Origin: Ramlibacter sp.
GTDB taxonomy: Bacteria; Pseudomonadota; Gammaproteobacteria; Burkholderiales; Burkholderiaceae
Length of the DNA: 16,148 nucleotides
Assembly: GCA_014376915.1 (NCBI GenBank)
Contig: JACMQP010000039.1
Coordinates: 1-16,148, forward strand
Reading direction: 5' to 3'
A model generated the notes under the pieces. That model did no database searches. It saw only the letters and a program-made list of their open reading frames with translations, and was not told where the DNA came from. The position numbers and the translations under genes are program-made. Shown piece by piece: positions 1 through 7,258 of this stretch; the first letter of the stretch is position 1, and every line of letters begins with the position of its first letter.

Positions 1-1842
1 GGCCAGGGCTTCGTCTCGCTGCTGGACGAGGTCTACCGCTCCGGCCGGGCCTATGTCGGGTCGTCGGTCCCGGTCCGGCTGCAACGCGGCGGCGGCCAGC
101 CGCCCCAAGAGCGGGTGCTGGACTTCGTCTACCAGCCACTGCTCGATGCGACGGGCGCGGTGGCGGGGATCTTCGTGCAGGCCACCGACGCCACCGAAAG
201 GGTGCGCGCATCCGGGGCCTTGCAGGCCAGCGAAGCGCGGTTGCGGGCCATCACCAACTCGATCGACCAGATGATCTGGTCGACCCTGCCGGACGGGTTC
301 CACGATTATTACAACCAGCGCTGGTACGAGTACACCGGCGTGCCTGAAGGAACGACCGACGGCGAGGGTTGGAACGGCATGTTCCACCCGGACGATCAGC
401 CGCGGGCCTGGGCGGTCTGGCGGCACAGCCTGCAGTCCGGCGAGCCGTACCACATCGAGTACCGGCTGCGGCACCGAAGCGGCCAGTACCGCTGGGTTCT
501 GGGCCGCGCTCAGCCGGTGCGCGACGCCGACGGCCGGATCGTGCGCTGGTTCGGCACTTGCACCGACATCCAGGAGATCGTCGATGCGCGTGAAGTCAGG
601 CGTCGCTCGGGGGAAGAGCTGGAACGGCTGGTGAAGCAGCGCACCGGCCAGCTGATGGAGGCCGAGGAACGGCTGCGGCATGCCCAGAAGATGGAAGCCG
701 TCGGCCAGCTCACCGGTGGTATCGCCCACGACTTCAACAACATGCTGCAGGGCATCACCGGAGCGCTGGACCTGTCGCAGCGTCTGCTGGCGGCCGGCCG
801 CGCCGCCGAGATCCCGCGCTACCTTGAGATGGCGATGGGTTCGGCGCAGCGCGCCGCCTCGATGACGCACCGGCTGCTGGCGTTTTCGCGCCGCCAGCCG
901 CTGGCTCCGCAGGTGCTCGACGTCAACGCCCTCATCGAATCGCTGCGGGAACTGCTGCAGCGGACCATGGGCGAAGCGATCGAGGTCCGGCTGGAGCTCG
1001 AGCCGCAAGCCTGGCATTCGCGCTGCGATCCGCACCAGCTGGAAAGCGCTTTGCTGAACCTGGCGATCAATGCGCGCGACGCGATGGGCGCGGGCGGGCT
1101 GCTCACGCTATGCACCAGCAACGACGCGCTCGGCCCCATGGCCCTGCCCGAGGGCGAGGAATCGCCCGGCGGCGAGTACGTGTGCATCGCCGTGCGGGAC
1201 TCGGGCGCCGGCATGGAGGACGCCGTGGTCAAGCGCGCGTTCGAGCCTTTCTTCACGACCAAGCCGATCGGCGAGGGCACCGGGCTGGGCCTGTCCATGG
1301 TCTATGGTTTCATCCGCCAGTCGCTGGGCATGGCCACCATCGCCAGCCGCCCCGGCGAAGGCAGCACGGTGCGCCTGTTCCTGCCTCGCGTGGAGGGGCC
1401 GGCGACGCCGCCCGCGGCCTATGACAGCGCGAGCGAGCTGGGCGCCGGGATGGGCCGCAAGGTGCTGGTGGTGGAGGACGACGAAGTGGTCCGGGTGCTG
1501 GTGTTGCAGGCGCTGCGGGACGTCGGCTACGACCCGCTCGGCGCCGCCAACGGTCCCGAGGCTTTGCGCATCGTGGACCGGCTGCCGGAGCTGGCGCTGC
1601 TGCTCACCGACATCGGCCTGCCTGGTGGCCTGAATGGCCGGCAGGTGGCCCAAGTAGCGCGCCAGCGCTGGCCGCGACTGAAAGTGCTGTTCATGACCGG
1701 CTACATCCATGCCGGGGCGCAGCCGCAGGCCGACCAGGCAGAGGGCATGAACCTGGTGACCAAGCCGGTGCGGCTCGACACGCTGCTGCGCAGGGTGCAG
1801 GAACTGATCGGCGGTGGCTCCGGGCCGGGCACCAGGGCCTGA
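1..1842 (+). CDS. Hybrid sensor histidine kinase with PAS sensing and C-terminal receiver domain (5' end missing)
   Basis: The frame is open from base 1, so the N terminus lies outside the window; 613 residues are visible. In order: the tail of one PAS-like domain (about residues 1-80), a PAS_3-type domain (about 85-190, with WYEYTG, FHPDD and a C-terminal TDIQE), a short charged linker, and a HisKA dimerisation helix with the H-box IAHDFNN, phospho-accepting His at about 243. The HATPase_c domain has the N-box [10 protein letters not shown] (Asn ~353), DSGAGM (Asp ~400), an EPFFTT F-box and GTGLGLS. The C-terminal receiver domain has the acidic pair ED-D (~493-494), phospho-acceptor Asp in LLTDIGLP (~537) and the conserved Lys in TKPV (~588). 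By family knowledge it autophosphorylates on His and passes phosphate to its own receiver; no transmembrane segment is seen in the visible part. The signal and any partner regulator are not visible. The gene ends just before a hairpin that lacks a T-run on this strand. Confidence 0.93.
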   Translation, partial: GQGFVSLLDEVYRSGRAYVGSSVPVRLQRGGGQPPQERVLDFVYQPLLDATGAVAGIFVQATDATERVRASGALQASEARLRAITNSIDQMIWSTLPDGFHDYYNQRWYEYTGVPEGTTDGEGWNGMFHPDDQPRAWAVWRHSLQSGEPYHIEYRLRHRSGQYRWVLGRAQPVRDADGRIVRWFGTCTDIQEIVDAREVRRRSGEELERLVKQRTGQLMEAEERLRHAQKMEAVGQLTGGIAHDFNNMLQGITGALDLSQRLLAAGRAAEIPRYLEMAMGSAQRAASMTHRLLAFSRRQPLAPQVLDVNALIESLRELLQRTMGEAIEVRLELEPQAWHSRCDPHQLESALLNLAINARDAMGAGGLLTLCTSNDALGPMALPEGEESPGGEYVCIAVRDSGAGMEDAVVKRAFEPFFTTKPIGEGTGLGLSMVYGFIRQSLGMATIASRPGEGSTVRLFLPRVEGPATPPAAYDSASELGAGMGRKVLVVEDDEVVRVLVLQALRDVGYDPLGAANGPEALRIVDRLPELALLLTDIGLPGGLNGRQVAQVARQRWPRLKVLFMTGYIHAGAQPQADQAEGMNLVTKPVRLDTLLRRVQELIGGGSGPGTRA

Positions 1843-1847
1843 GCGGC

Positions 1848-1874
1848 AAAAAAAATCCCGGCAGCGCCGGGATT
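1848..1874 (-). terminator. Rho-independent terminator of the secreted Lys/Ala-rich protein gene
   Basis: A 9-bp stem, AATCCCGGC / GCCGGGATT, with a 3-base loop at 1854-1874 is preceded on the + strand by eight A residues (1848-1855). Read on the minus strand this is a GC-rich hairpin running into a T-tract, placed 19 bases after the stop codon of the minus-strand gene at 1893-2297. On the + strand, after the kinase stop codon, the hairpin has no T-tract, so it should act mainly on minus-strand transcripts. Confidence 0.85.
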
Positions 1875-1892
1875 CGGGGAAGCGGGCAGACC

Positions 1893-2297
1893 TTACTTCC
1901 TGGCGTACTTCTTCTCGGCCTTGGCGACGTCCTTGTTGTATTCGTCCGTCGCCTTGGTCTTGTCCTTGTCGTTCTTGGCTTCGGCCATCTCATGGATGCC
2001 CTTGGCCTTGGCTTCGGCCTTTTCGCGAACCAGCTTGGCGTCGTTGATGCATGCCTTTTCCTCGGCGCCCTTCATCGGCTTGCAGGCTTTCTTGGCGCCC
2101 TTGTAGGTGGCTTCGGCCGTCTTCTTCATGGCCTTGGCGTCGTCCTTGGTGCCAGCGAGGTCGCCGGCGGCCATTGGAGCGGCAGCGGCTGCAGGTGCGC
2201 CGGCCATCGGGGCGCCGGTGTGCGAGGCGGCCATCACGGAGACGCCCGACAGGGCAAACAGGGTGGTGGCAGCAAGGGTGAGCAATGATTTTTTCAC
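1893..2297 (-). CDS. Small secreted Lys/Ala-rich hypothetical protein
   Basis: 134 residues with a clear Sec signal peptide (MKKSLLTLAATTLFALSGVSVMA, cut predicted after about residue 23), then a low-complexity Ala/Pro/Met/Gly stretch (about 26-46) and a highly charged Lys/Ala/Glu/Asp region to the end. The mature part has two cysteines (in KACKP and KACIN) about 12 residues apart, which could form a disulfide in the periplasm. The start codon is GTG, chosen because AGGAG lies six bases upstream and the Lys-Lys signal peptide follows directly. It forms its own unit with a minus-strand terminator. The charged C-terminal part looks helical, perhaps coiled coil. I do not recognise a family with a known function; similar short Lys/Ala-rich exported proteins are usually annotated hypothetical. 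Confidence 0.82.
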   Translation of the reverse strand: MKKSLLTLAATTLFALSGVSVMAASHTGAPMAGAPAAAAAPMAAGDLAGTKDDAKAMKKTAEATYKGAKKACKPMKGAEEKACINDAKLVREKAEAKAKGIHEMAEAKNDKDKTKATDEYNKDVAKAEKKYARK

Positions 2298-2303
2298 GGG
2301 GGT

Positions 2304-2308
2304 CTCCT
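2304..2308 (-). promoter_or_regulatory. Ribosome binding site AGGAG for the gene at 1893-2297
   Basis: The + strand shows CTCCT, so the minus strand reads AGGAG followed by six bases and a GTG codon. It decides the GTG start of the small secreted protein. Confidence 0.75.
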
Positions 2309-2310
2309 GA

Positions 2311-2326
2311 AGCCGAATATCCGGCT
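2311..2326. repeat. Imperfect 16-bp palindrome upstream of the secreted protein gene
   Basis: AGCCGAATATCCGGCT matches its reverse complement at 14 of 16 positions (half-sites AGCCG/CGGCT around an AT-rich core). It lies 14-29 bases before the GTG start at 2297, in the promoter or leader region. It could be an operator or a 5'-leader hairpin; no factor can be named. Confidence 0.45.
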
Positions 2327-2403
2327 CACCCTACAACGTGCGACCACTGCAACCGGTTTGTAGGACGGCGCCCCGACAGGCGGCGGCCCGCGTCAGCCCG
2401 CAG

Positions 2404-3261
2404 TCAGTGCAGGCTGAACAGCTGAGCCAGCGCTTCGCGGTATTGGGCCTGGCCGAGCGACATGGTGCTGAAATGCGAACCGCCGGCGACCAGCAGGAAC
2501 TGCTTGCGGCCCTGCGCGGCGTCGTACAACTTTCGACCGAGCGCGCTGGCGATCAGGTTGTCGTTGCCACCGTGCACCACCAGCAGCGGAGAGTGGATCC
2601 TGGCCACTTTCTTGATCGACTCGAAACGCTGCGTGATCAGCGCCCCGGGCAGCCACGAGCCTTGCAGCCAGCCCCACGTCATGGTGTCGGCCAGGTCCGG
2701 GATCGAGCTGAACGTGCCTTCGACGATGGTGCCGCTTTCGTCGTCGACCTGGGCCGCCAGGTCGATCGCGATGGCGCCGCCGAGCGAGTGGCCGAAGATG
2801 TAGCGCTGGCGGTCCGGATACTTCGCCGCCAGCCAGTCCCAGGCGGCGCGCGCGTCCTCGTAGGCCGTCGCTTCCGAGGGCAGGCCGGCCGTGCACTTGC
2901 CGAAGCCCCGGTAGTCGATGGCCAGCACCGAGAAGCCGAGTTCCTGCATGCGACGGATTCGCGGCGCCGAGCCGGCGACGTTCCAGCGCGCGCCGTGCAG
3001 GTACAGCAGGACCGGCGCCCGGGCTGTACCCGGACCGTCGGCGGCCAGCCAGAGGCCGTGCAGCCGTGCCGGCGTTTCGGTGACCCGCGAGTCGAAGCCG
3101 ATCCAGACGTCGTCCATGTCCTGCGCCAGTTCGGCGCTGCCGCCCCAGGCAAGGTCGCTGGGCTGGAAGATCCAGGCCCGCTGCTTCTGGTCGAGGGCGG
3201 CGCAGCCCAGCGTGAGCATGAGCGTCAGGGCGGCGGCGAGGAAGAGGGTCCAGCGTTTCAT
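2404..3261 (-). CDS. Alpha/beta hydrolase lipoprotein (Bem46/ABHD-like)
   Basis: 285 residues. The N terminus is a type II signal peptide with a lipobox, LTLGC, so Cys ~20 should be lipidated and the protein anchored in the envelope. The rest is a single alpha/beta hydrolase domain: an oxyanion-type YLHGA strand-loop (about 87-91), IDYRGFG, the nucleophile elbow GHSLGG (Ser ~159), a likely acid in VVHGGND (Asp ~234), and the catalytic His in GGSHFS (~263). The catalytic triad is therefore complete, and length is normal for this family. Substrate cannot be told; small esters or peptides are typical. The ATG at 3261 is 34 bases after the mutL stop on the same strand, so it may be cotranscribed with mutL, although no strong Shine-Dalgarno is seen before it. 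There is no functional link to mismatch repair that I know of. Confidence 0.88.
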   Translation of the reverse strand: MKRWTLFLAAALTLMLTLGCAALDQKQRAWIFQPSDLAWGGSAELAQDMDDVWIGFDSRVTETPARLHGLWLAADGPGTARAPVLLYLHGARWNVAGSAPRIRRMQELGFSVLAIDYRGFGKCTAGLPSEATAYEDARAAWDWLAAKYPDRQRYIFGHSLGGAIAIDLAAQVDDESGTIVEGTFSSIPDLADTMTWGWLQGSWLPGALITQRFESIKKVARIHSPLLVVHGGNDNLIASALGRKLYDAAQGRKQFLLVAGGSHFSTMSLGQAQYREALAQLFSLH

Positions 3262-3295
3262 GGAAAGGCGACTGAGCCCGGCCGGTCGCGAAAGT

Positions 3296-5107
3296 TCAGC
3301 GTCCGCGCAGGAACAACGTGTCGAGTTCGCGCACCGTCAGCTGGCGCCAGGTCGGCCGGCCGTGGTTGCACTGGTCGGAGCGCTCGGTCTGCTCCATCTG
3401 GCGCAGCAGCGCGTTCATCTCTTCCAGCGTGAGCTTGCGGTTGGCGCGCACTGCGCCGTGGCAGGCCATGGTGCCGAGCAGTTCATTGCGGGCGCGCTGG
3501 ACCACGGTGCTGGCGTCGTGCTGCGCCAGTTCGGCCAGCACGCTGCGGGCCAGTTCCACGGCGTCGCCCTGCGCGAGGCTGGTGGGCACGGCGCGCACGG
3601 CCAGCGTCTTCGCGGAGAACGGCGTGATCTGCAGGCCGAGCGTCTGCAGCGCGTCGACGCAGCTCTCGGCGGTCGCGATCTCCTGCGGCGTGGCAGCGAA
3701 GGTTGCCGGGATCAGCAACGGCTGGCTGAGAAGATGCGAAGTCCCTTCGGTCGCGGTGGCCGCGTCCATCTGCAGCTTGAGCCGCTCGTAGACGATGCGC
3801 TCGTGCGCCGCGTGCATGTCGACGATGACCAGGCCCTGGTCGTTCTCGGCCAGGATGTAGATGCCCTGCAGCTGCGCGAGCGCCCGGCCCAGCGGCCACG
3901 CGCCGGTGGGCAACGCTGGAATGCCGTCACCATGAACAGGGTTGCCGGTGGACCAGAGCGCCGCCAGGTCCGACACCCGATTGCCGACTTCCGGTGTGAA
4001 GTTCATCGCCGGCTGGGCCCACGCCAGCTGCGCGGCGACTGGCAGTGCTCCTGCTGACGGCTGTTCCTTCGCCACCGCGGCGGTGCCGGCTCGCGGCGCC
4101 GCCAGCGCGTCTTCGACCGCGTGGCGCACGGCCTGGTGCACTTCGCGACTGTCGCGAAAACGCACCTCGATCTTGGTCGGATGCACGTTGACATCCACCC
4201 GCGCCGGGTCGATCTCGACGTACAGCGCGTAGACCGGCTGCCGATGCCCGTGCAGCACGTCCTCGTAAGCGCTGCGGGCGGCGTGCGTCAGCACCTTGTC
4301 GCGCACGTAGCGGCCGTTGACGTAGGCGAACTGGTGGTCGGCGCGGGCCCGGGCCAGGTCGGGGATGCCGGCGCGGCCGGTCACCCGGATCGCTCCCGCG
4401 TGGTAGTCGACGGCGACGCTCTGGTCGATCAGGTCGGAACCCAGCACGTCGGCCAGCCGCTGCCCGCGGCTGGCGGGCCGCCACTGTTCGACCAGCTTGC
4501 CCTCGTGCCAGATGGCAAAGCCGACGTCGGGCCGCGCCAACGCGTGGCGCCGCACCGCCTCGATGCAATGCGCGAGTTCGGTGGCGTCGCTCTTGAGGAA
4601 TTTGCGGCGGGCCGGCGTGCTGAAGAACAGTTCCTTGACTTCGACGCTGGTGCCGATGGCGCGCGCGGCCGGCCGCAGTTCGCCGCTGCGGCCGTCGAGC
4701 GCGAAGGCGCTGGCCTGGCCGGCGCAGCGTGACAGCAGCGTGAGTTCCGAGACCGAACCGATGGCGGCCAGCGCCTCGCCGCGAAATCCCATGGTGCCGA
4801 CCGACTCCAGGTCCTGCAGGCAGGAGATCTTGCTGGTCGCGTGCCGGCGCAGGGCGGTCGGAAGTTCTTCGCGCGGGATGCCGTCGCCGTCGTCTTCCAC
4901 CGAGATCAGCCGAACGCCGCCGGCCAGCAGGCGAACGGTCACCTGCGTGGCACCGGCGTCCAGCGCGTTGTCGGTGAGCTCGCGCACCACCGAAGCCGGC
5001 CGTTCGACCACCTCGCCGGCGGCGATCTGGCTCACCAGTTCATCGGGCAGGTCGCGGATCGGCCGGCGCGGCGGCGCGGCGGGAACGGTGTTGGCGGAGA
5101 CGGGCAC
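3296..5107 (-). CDS. mutL: DNA mismatch repair protein MutL, with endonuclease-type C-terminal motif
   Basis: 603 residues, a usual MutL length. The N-terminal GHKL ATPase has IAAGEVVERPASVV, the general-base Glu (~43) and Mg-binding Asn (~47) in RELTDNALDAG, DDGDGI and GFRGEALAAIGS; a DNA-binding S5-like domain with VNVHPTK follows, then a low-complexity Ala/Pro linker (about 340-400) and the C-terminal dimerisation domain. That domain carries D430-M-H-A-x2-E436-x4-E441, a variant of the DQHA-x2-E-x4-E nicking motif, plus ACHGAVRAN (~548) and CNHGRP (~580), the other metal-site motifs of endonuclease MutLs such as the neisserial enzyme. MutL couples MutS mismatch recognition to strand nicking and excision. 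The start is GTG, as an in-frame stop lies 12 bases upstream; no Shine-Dalgarno is evident and TAAAAT sits six bases before it. The gene normally near tsaE-amiC is here separated from them by 4.3 kb. Confidence 0.98.
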   Translation of the reverse strand: MPVSANTVPAAPPRRPIRDLPDELVSQIAAGEVVERPASVVRELTDNALDAGATQVTVRLLAGGVRLISVEDDGDGIPREELPTALRRHATSKISCLQDLESVGTMGFRGEALAAIGSVSELTLLSRCAGQASAFALDGRSGELRPAARAIGTSVEVKELFFSTPARRKFLKSDATELAHCIEAVRRHALARPDVGFAIWHEGKLVEQWRPASRGQRLADVLGSDLIDQSVAVDYHAGAIRVTGRAGIPDLARARADHQFAYVNGRYVRDKVLTHAARSAYEDVLHGHRQPVYALYVEIDPARVDVNVHPTKIEVRFRDSREVHQAVRHAVEDALAAPRAGTAAVAKEQPSAGALPVAAQLAWAQPAMNFTPEVGNRVSDLAALWSTGNPVHGDGIPALPTGAWPLGRALAQLQGIYILAENDQGLVIVDMHAAHERIVYERLKLQMDAATATEGTSHLLSQPLLIPATFAATPQEIATAESCVDALQTLGLQITPFSAKTLAVRAVPTSLAQGDAVELARSVLAELAQHDASTVVQRARNELLGTMACHGAVRANRKLTLEEMNALLRQMEQTERSDQCNHGRPTWRQLTVRELDTLFLRGR

Positions 5108-5113
5108 CGGACC

Positions 5114-5119
5114 ATTTTA
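5114..5119 (-). promoter_or_regulatory. Putative -10 element of mutL, close to the start codon
   Basis: The minus strand reads TAAAAT, six bases, then the GTG start of mutL. A -10 box at this distance would place transcription initiation at or next to the start codon, giving a leaderless message. No good -35 hexamer is seen at 16-18 bases upstream, so the call is tentative. Confidence 0.4.
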
Positions 5120-5220
5120 GGCGGCGGCCCGGCAGCGCCGCTTCAGCCGGTCACGCCGGTGGGTGGTTGATGAGGCCAGCGTACCGCAGGGCCGGGGAGC
5201 GGCGACCGGCAAGGTAGCCC

Positions 5221-5226
5221 CATAAT
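5221..5226 (+). promoter_or_regulatory. Putative -10 element of the dedA-family gene
   Basis: CATAAT (5 of 6 to TATAAT) lies eight bases before the ATG at 5235, with no Shine-Dalgarno between. Transcription would begin about at the ATG. No clear -35 hexamer is seen. Confidence 0.38.
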
Positions 5227-5234
5227 CCGTGCCG

Positions 5235-5894
5235 ATGGAAATAGTCGCGACGCTCATCGATTTCGTCCTCCACGTGGACCGCCACCTGCAGCTGTTCGTA
5301 ACGAATTACGGCGCCTGGGTCTACGCCTTGCTGTTCGCCATCATCTTCGTCGAGACTGGCGTCGTCGTCATGCCGTTCCTGCCCGGAGATTCGCTGCTGT
5401 TCGTGGTCGGCGCGATGTGCGGCCTGGGCCTCATGAGCCTGCCGCTGTCGATCGGCCTGCTGATTGCGGCGGCCGTGCTGGGCAACCAGACCAACTACGC
5501 CATCGGCCGTTATTTCGGGCCCAAGGTGTTCCGGTGGGAGAACTCGCGCTTCTTCAACAAGGCGGCATTCGACCAGTCCCACGCGTTCTACGAGAGGCAC
5601 GGCGGCATCACCATCGTGGCCGCGCGCTTCATGCCGTTCCTGCGCACGTTCGCGCCGTTCGTGGCCGGAGTCGCGCGCATGACGCGCAGCAAGTTCACCC
5701 TGTACGACGTGACCGGTGGCACGCTGTGGGTGGGCGGCATCGTCACCGCCGGCTACCTGTTCGGCGGGATTCCGTGGGTCAAGCAGCATCTCGACAAGAT
5801 CATCTGGGCGATGATCCTGGTGCCTGGCCTGGTGATCCTGTTCGGCGCCTGGAAGGCGCGCCGCAAGGCCTCGATGGCGCCCGAGGCGCTCTAG
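5235..5894 (+). CDS. DedA family inner-membrane protein (VTT domain)
   Basis: 219 residues from the ATG at 5235; an in-frame GTG two codons earlier (5229) is possible but less likely. The protein is hydrophobic with about four to five membrane segments and the DedA hallmarks: an acidic residue in FVETGVVVMPFLPGDSLL, the reentrant region around it, and the R-F-x-P-F-x-R-T signature RFMPFLRTFAPFVAGVARM (about 132-150), then a last helix near 185-205 and a basic tail (KARRK). DedA proteins are implicated in phospholipid (C55-P or phosphatidylethanolamine) flipping, proton-motive-force maintenance and resistance to cationic agents. It is closest in form to the YqjA/YghB-like, about 220-residue, group. 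It runs divergently from mutL and ends head-on with the next gene, sharing the CTAG tetramer as stop on both strands. The exact substrate cannot be told. Confidence 0.93.
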   Translation: MEIVATLIDFVLHVDRHLQLFVTNYGAWVYALLFAIIFVETGVVVMPFLPGDSLLFVVGAMCGLGLMSLPLSIGLLIAAAVLGNQTNYAIGRYFGPKVFRWENSRFFNKAAFDQSHAFYERHGGITIVAARFMPFLRTFAPFVAGVARMTRSKFTLYDVTGGTLWVGGIVTAGYLFGGIPWVKQHLDKIIWAMILVPGLVILFGAWKARRKASMAPEAL

Positions 5895-7225
5895 GGCGAT
5901 CGCGCGGCAACGCGGCCGGCCAGCGGCGGCGGCTGGTACTCCGGCTGGATGCGGCAGCCTTCGCCGTAGGCCGCTTCGAAGCGGTAGCACAGCGCCAGCA
6001 CCTTCTGCGGCGTCGGCTTCTCGTTCTTGTCGATCCAGTCCAGCAGGGCCGTGAAGAGCGCCGGGTATTGCGCATCGGCCAGGTAACTGTGTTCCGCCTC
6101 GTCGCTGAAGGTCTGCACCAGCAGGCTGGACGTCCCCGCGCGCTCCAGCACTTCGCGGTAGGCCGCCTCGAGCTCGACGAAAGCCGTCGGATCGTTGATC
6201 GCGTGCAAAGTCAGCACCGGCACGTTCACCCGGCCTTCGGGCGCGCTGTCGCGGGCCAGCGCCGATAGCGCCTGCGAGTCGGCGGCATAGCGCAGCACGC
6301 CGGCGTTGAGCGCAGCGTCGTCGGCCGAGCCGCTGTACACCGCGCCGGTATTGCCGAATGGGTTGCGGCCGCCCAGGCGCAGCTGGACCAGGTCGTGGAA
6401 CAGCCAGGTCCCCCAGTTCAGGTGGCCGACCAGCGAGCGCTCGGGAATCCGCACCACGTTCAGGATCGTCGCCAGGTTCGCCCGCTGCTGCGGCGTGCGC
6501 TGTGCCGCCGGCTTGCGCAGGCCGGTGCATTCGTCGACGCGGGCCGCCAGTTCGGCGCGCGTCAGTTTGCTGCCATCCGGAAGGCCCTGCCACAACGGGT
6601 ACTGCGGCTCGTCCGGACGCGGATGGTTGCGGCAGACCCACTGGTACACCACCCGCAGGTCGAGCCGGAATTCGTAGGCGCGGGTTCCGCCGCCGAGCAC
6701 GCCGCTGGTCAGCAGCACGCCGTCGTAGGGGCCGCGCCGGCCGTCGACGGTCGCAAACAGTTCCGCCGCCTTCGAGGCGACGCCGCCGCCGTAGCTCTGT
6801 CCGTGCAGCAGCGTGCGCCGCGGCTGGCCGAACTGCGCAGCGAAGATCTGGCGCAGCCGCTCGGTGTCCTGCGCCGCCATGGTCACGCCATAGCCGCCGC
6901 GCCGGTAGGTCGATCCGGCCCAGGCGTAGCCCGCCTTCACGGTGACCGCCCAGCGCCTCAGGTCTTCCTCGCTGCGCTGCAGTCTGGCCGGGCCGGTGTC
7001 GGACGGCCCGCCGTGGGCGTGCATCACCAGCACCTGCCGGTCCCAGTTGGCGGGGATGGCGATCCAGTAGAACGCGCCGAGGTCGTCCAGGCCGGTGTAG
7101 CAGCCGGCGCCAGCGGGCACTTCGGCGGGGCACGGTCGGGATTGCGGCGGCACGACCTGGGCCTGGCAGGCCAGGCCCAGCAGCAGCGCGGCGGCCGCCA
7201 ACAGGAATCGGGTGGGGATGTGCAT
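5891..7225 (-). CDS. Large secreted alpha/beta hydrolase (serine hydrolase)
   Basis: 444 residues with an N-terminal Sec signal peptide (hydrophobic run LLAAAALLLGLA, cut predicted near CQA/QVV). The mature protein shows alpha/beta hydrolase features: HAHGGPS oxyanion-like loop (about 69-75), the nucleophile elbow GQSYGGG (Ser ~150), the likely acid in HAINDPT (~335) and the likely His in DEAEHSYL (~365). The segment between, about 180-320, is a long lid-like insert, and there are several cysteines in the mature part (RPCPAEV, AGCYT, WVCRN, DECTG, ALCYR, EGCRI) that suggest disulfides, consistent with export. A function cannot be fixed; a secreted esterase or peptidase is likely. It is divergent from the Rieske oxygenase (33 bases between starts), raising the idea that it releases a substrate for that enzyme. 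AATAAT lies eight bases before the ATG. Its stop overlaps the dedA stop by four bases. Confidence 0.85.
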   Translation of the reverse strand: MHIPTRFLLAAAALLLGLACQAQVVPPQSRPCPAEVPAGAGCYTGLDDLGAFYWIAIPANWDRQVLVMHAHGGPSDTGPARLQRSEEDLRRWAVTVKAGYAWAGSTYRRGGYGVTMAAQDTERLRQIFAAQFGQPRRTLLHGQSYGGGVASKAAELFATVDGRRGPYDGVLLTSGVLGGGTRAYEFRLDLRVVYQWVCRNHPRPDEPQYPLWQGLPDGSKLTRAELAARVDECTGLRKPAAQRTPQQRANLATILNVVRIPERSLVGHLNWGTWLFHDLVQLRLGGRNPFGNTGAVYSGSADDAALNAGVLRYAADSQALSALARDSAPEGRVNVPVLTLHAINDPTAFVELEAAYREVLERAGTSSLLVQTFSDEAEHSYLADAQYPALFTALLDWIDKNEKPTPQKVLALCYRFEAAYGEGCRIQPEYQPPPLAGRVAARSP

Positions 7226-7233
7226 GGCGGGAT

Positions 7234-7239
7234 ATTATT
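7234..7239 (-). promoter_or_regulatory. Putative -10 element of the secreted hydrolase gene
   Basis: On the minus strand AATAAT (5 of 6 to TATAAT) lies eight bases before the ATG at 7225, with no Shine-Dalgarno. The same AT-rich patch reads TATTAT on the + strand (7233-7238) ahead of the oxygenase, so it may serve both directions. A weak TTCATG 18 bases upstream is the only -35 candidate. Confidence 0.4.
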
Positions 7240-7245
7240 TGAACC

Positions 7246-7250
7246 AGGAG
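7246..7250 (+). promoter_or_regulatory. Ribosome binding site AGGAG for the Rieske alpha subunit
   Basis: AGGAG lies eight bases before the ATG at 7259. The open frame extends far upstream to 6395 over the opposing hydrolase gene, so this site is what fixes the start; an in-frame GTG at 7250 overlaps the site and is therefore unlikely. Confidence 0.8.
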
Positions 7251-7258
7251 TGACCATC

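Noticed and set aside
5151..7133. 660-codon minus-strand open frame antisense to dedA and in another frame of the secreted hydrolase
   Set aside because: Shadow of GC-rich genes: very Arg/Ala-rich, no motif, and covered by two supported genes.
6395..7258. Upstream part of the frame that reads into the Rieske alpha subunit
   Set aside because: It runs antisense over the hydrolase; the SD at 7246-7250 and the family length (about 430) support the start at 7259.
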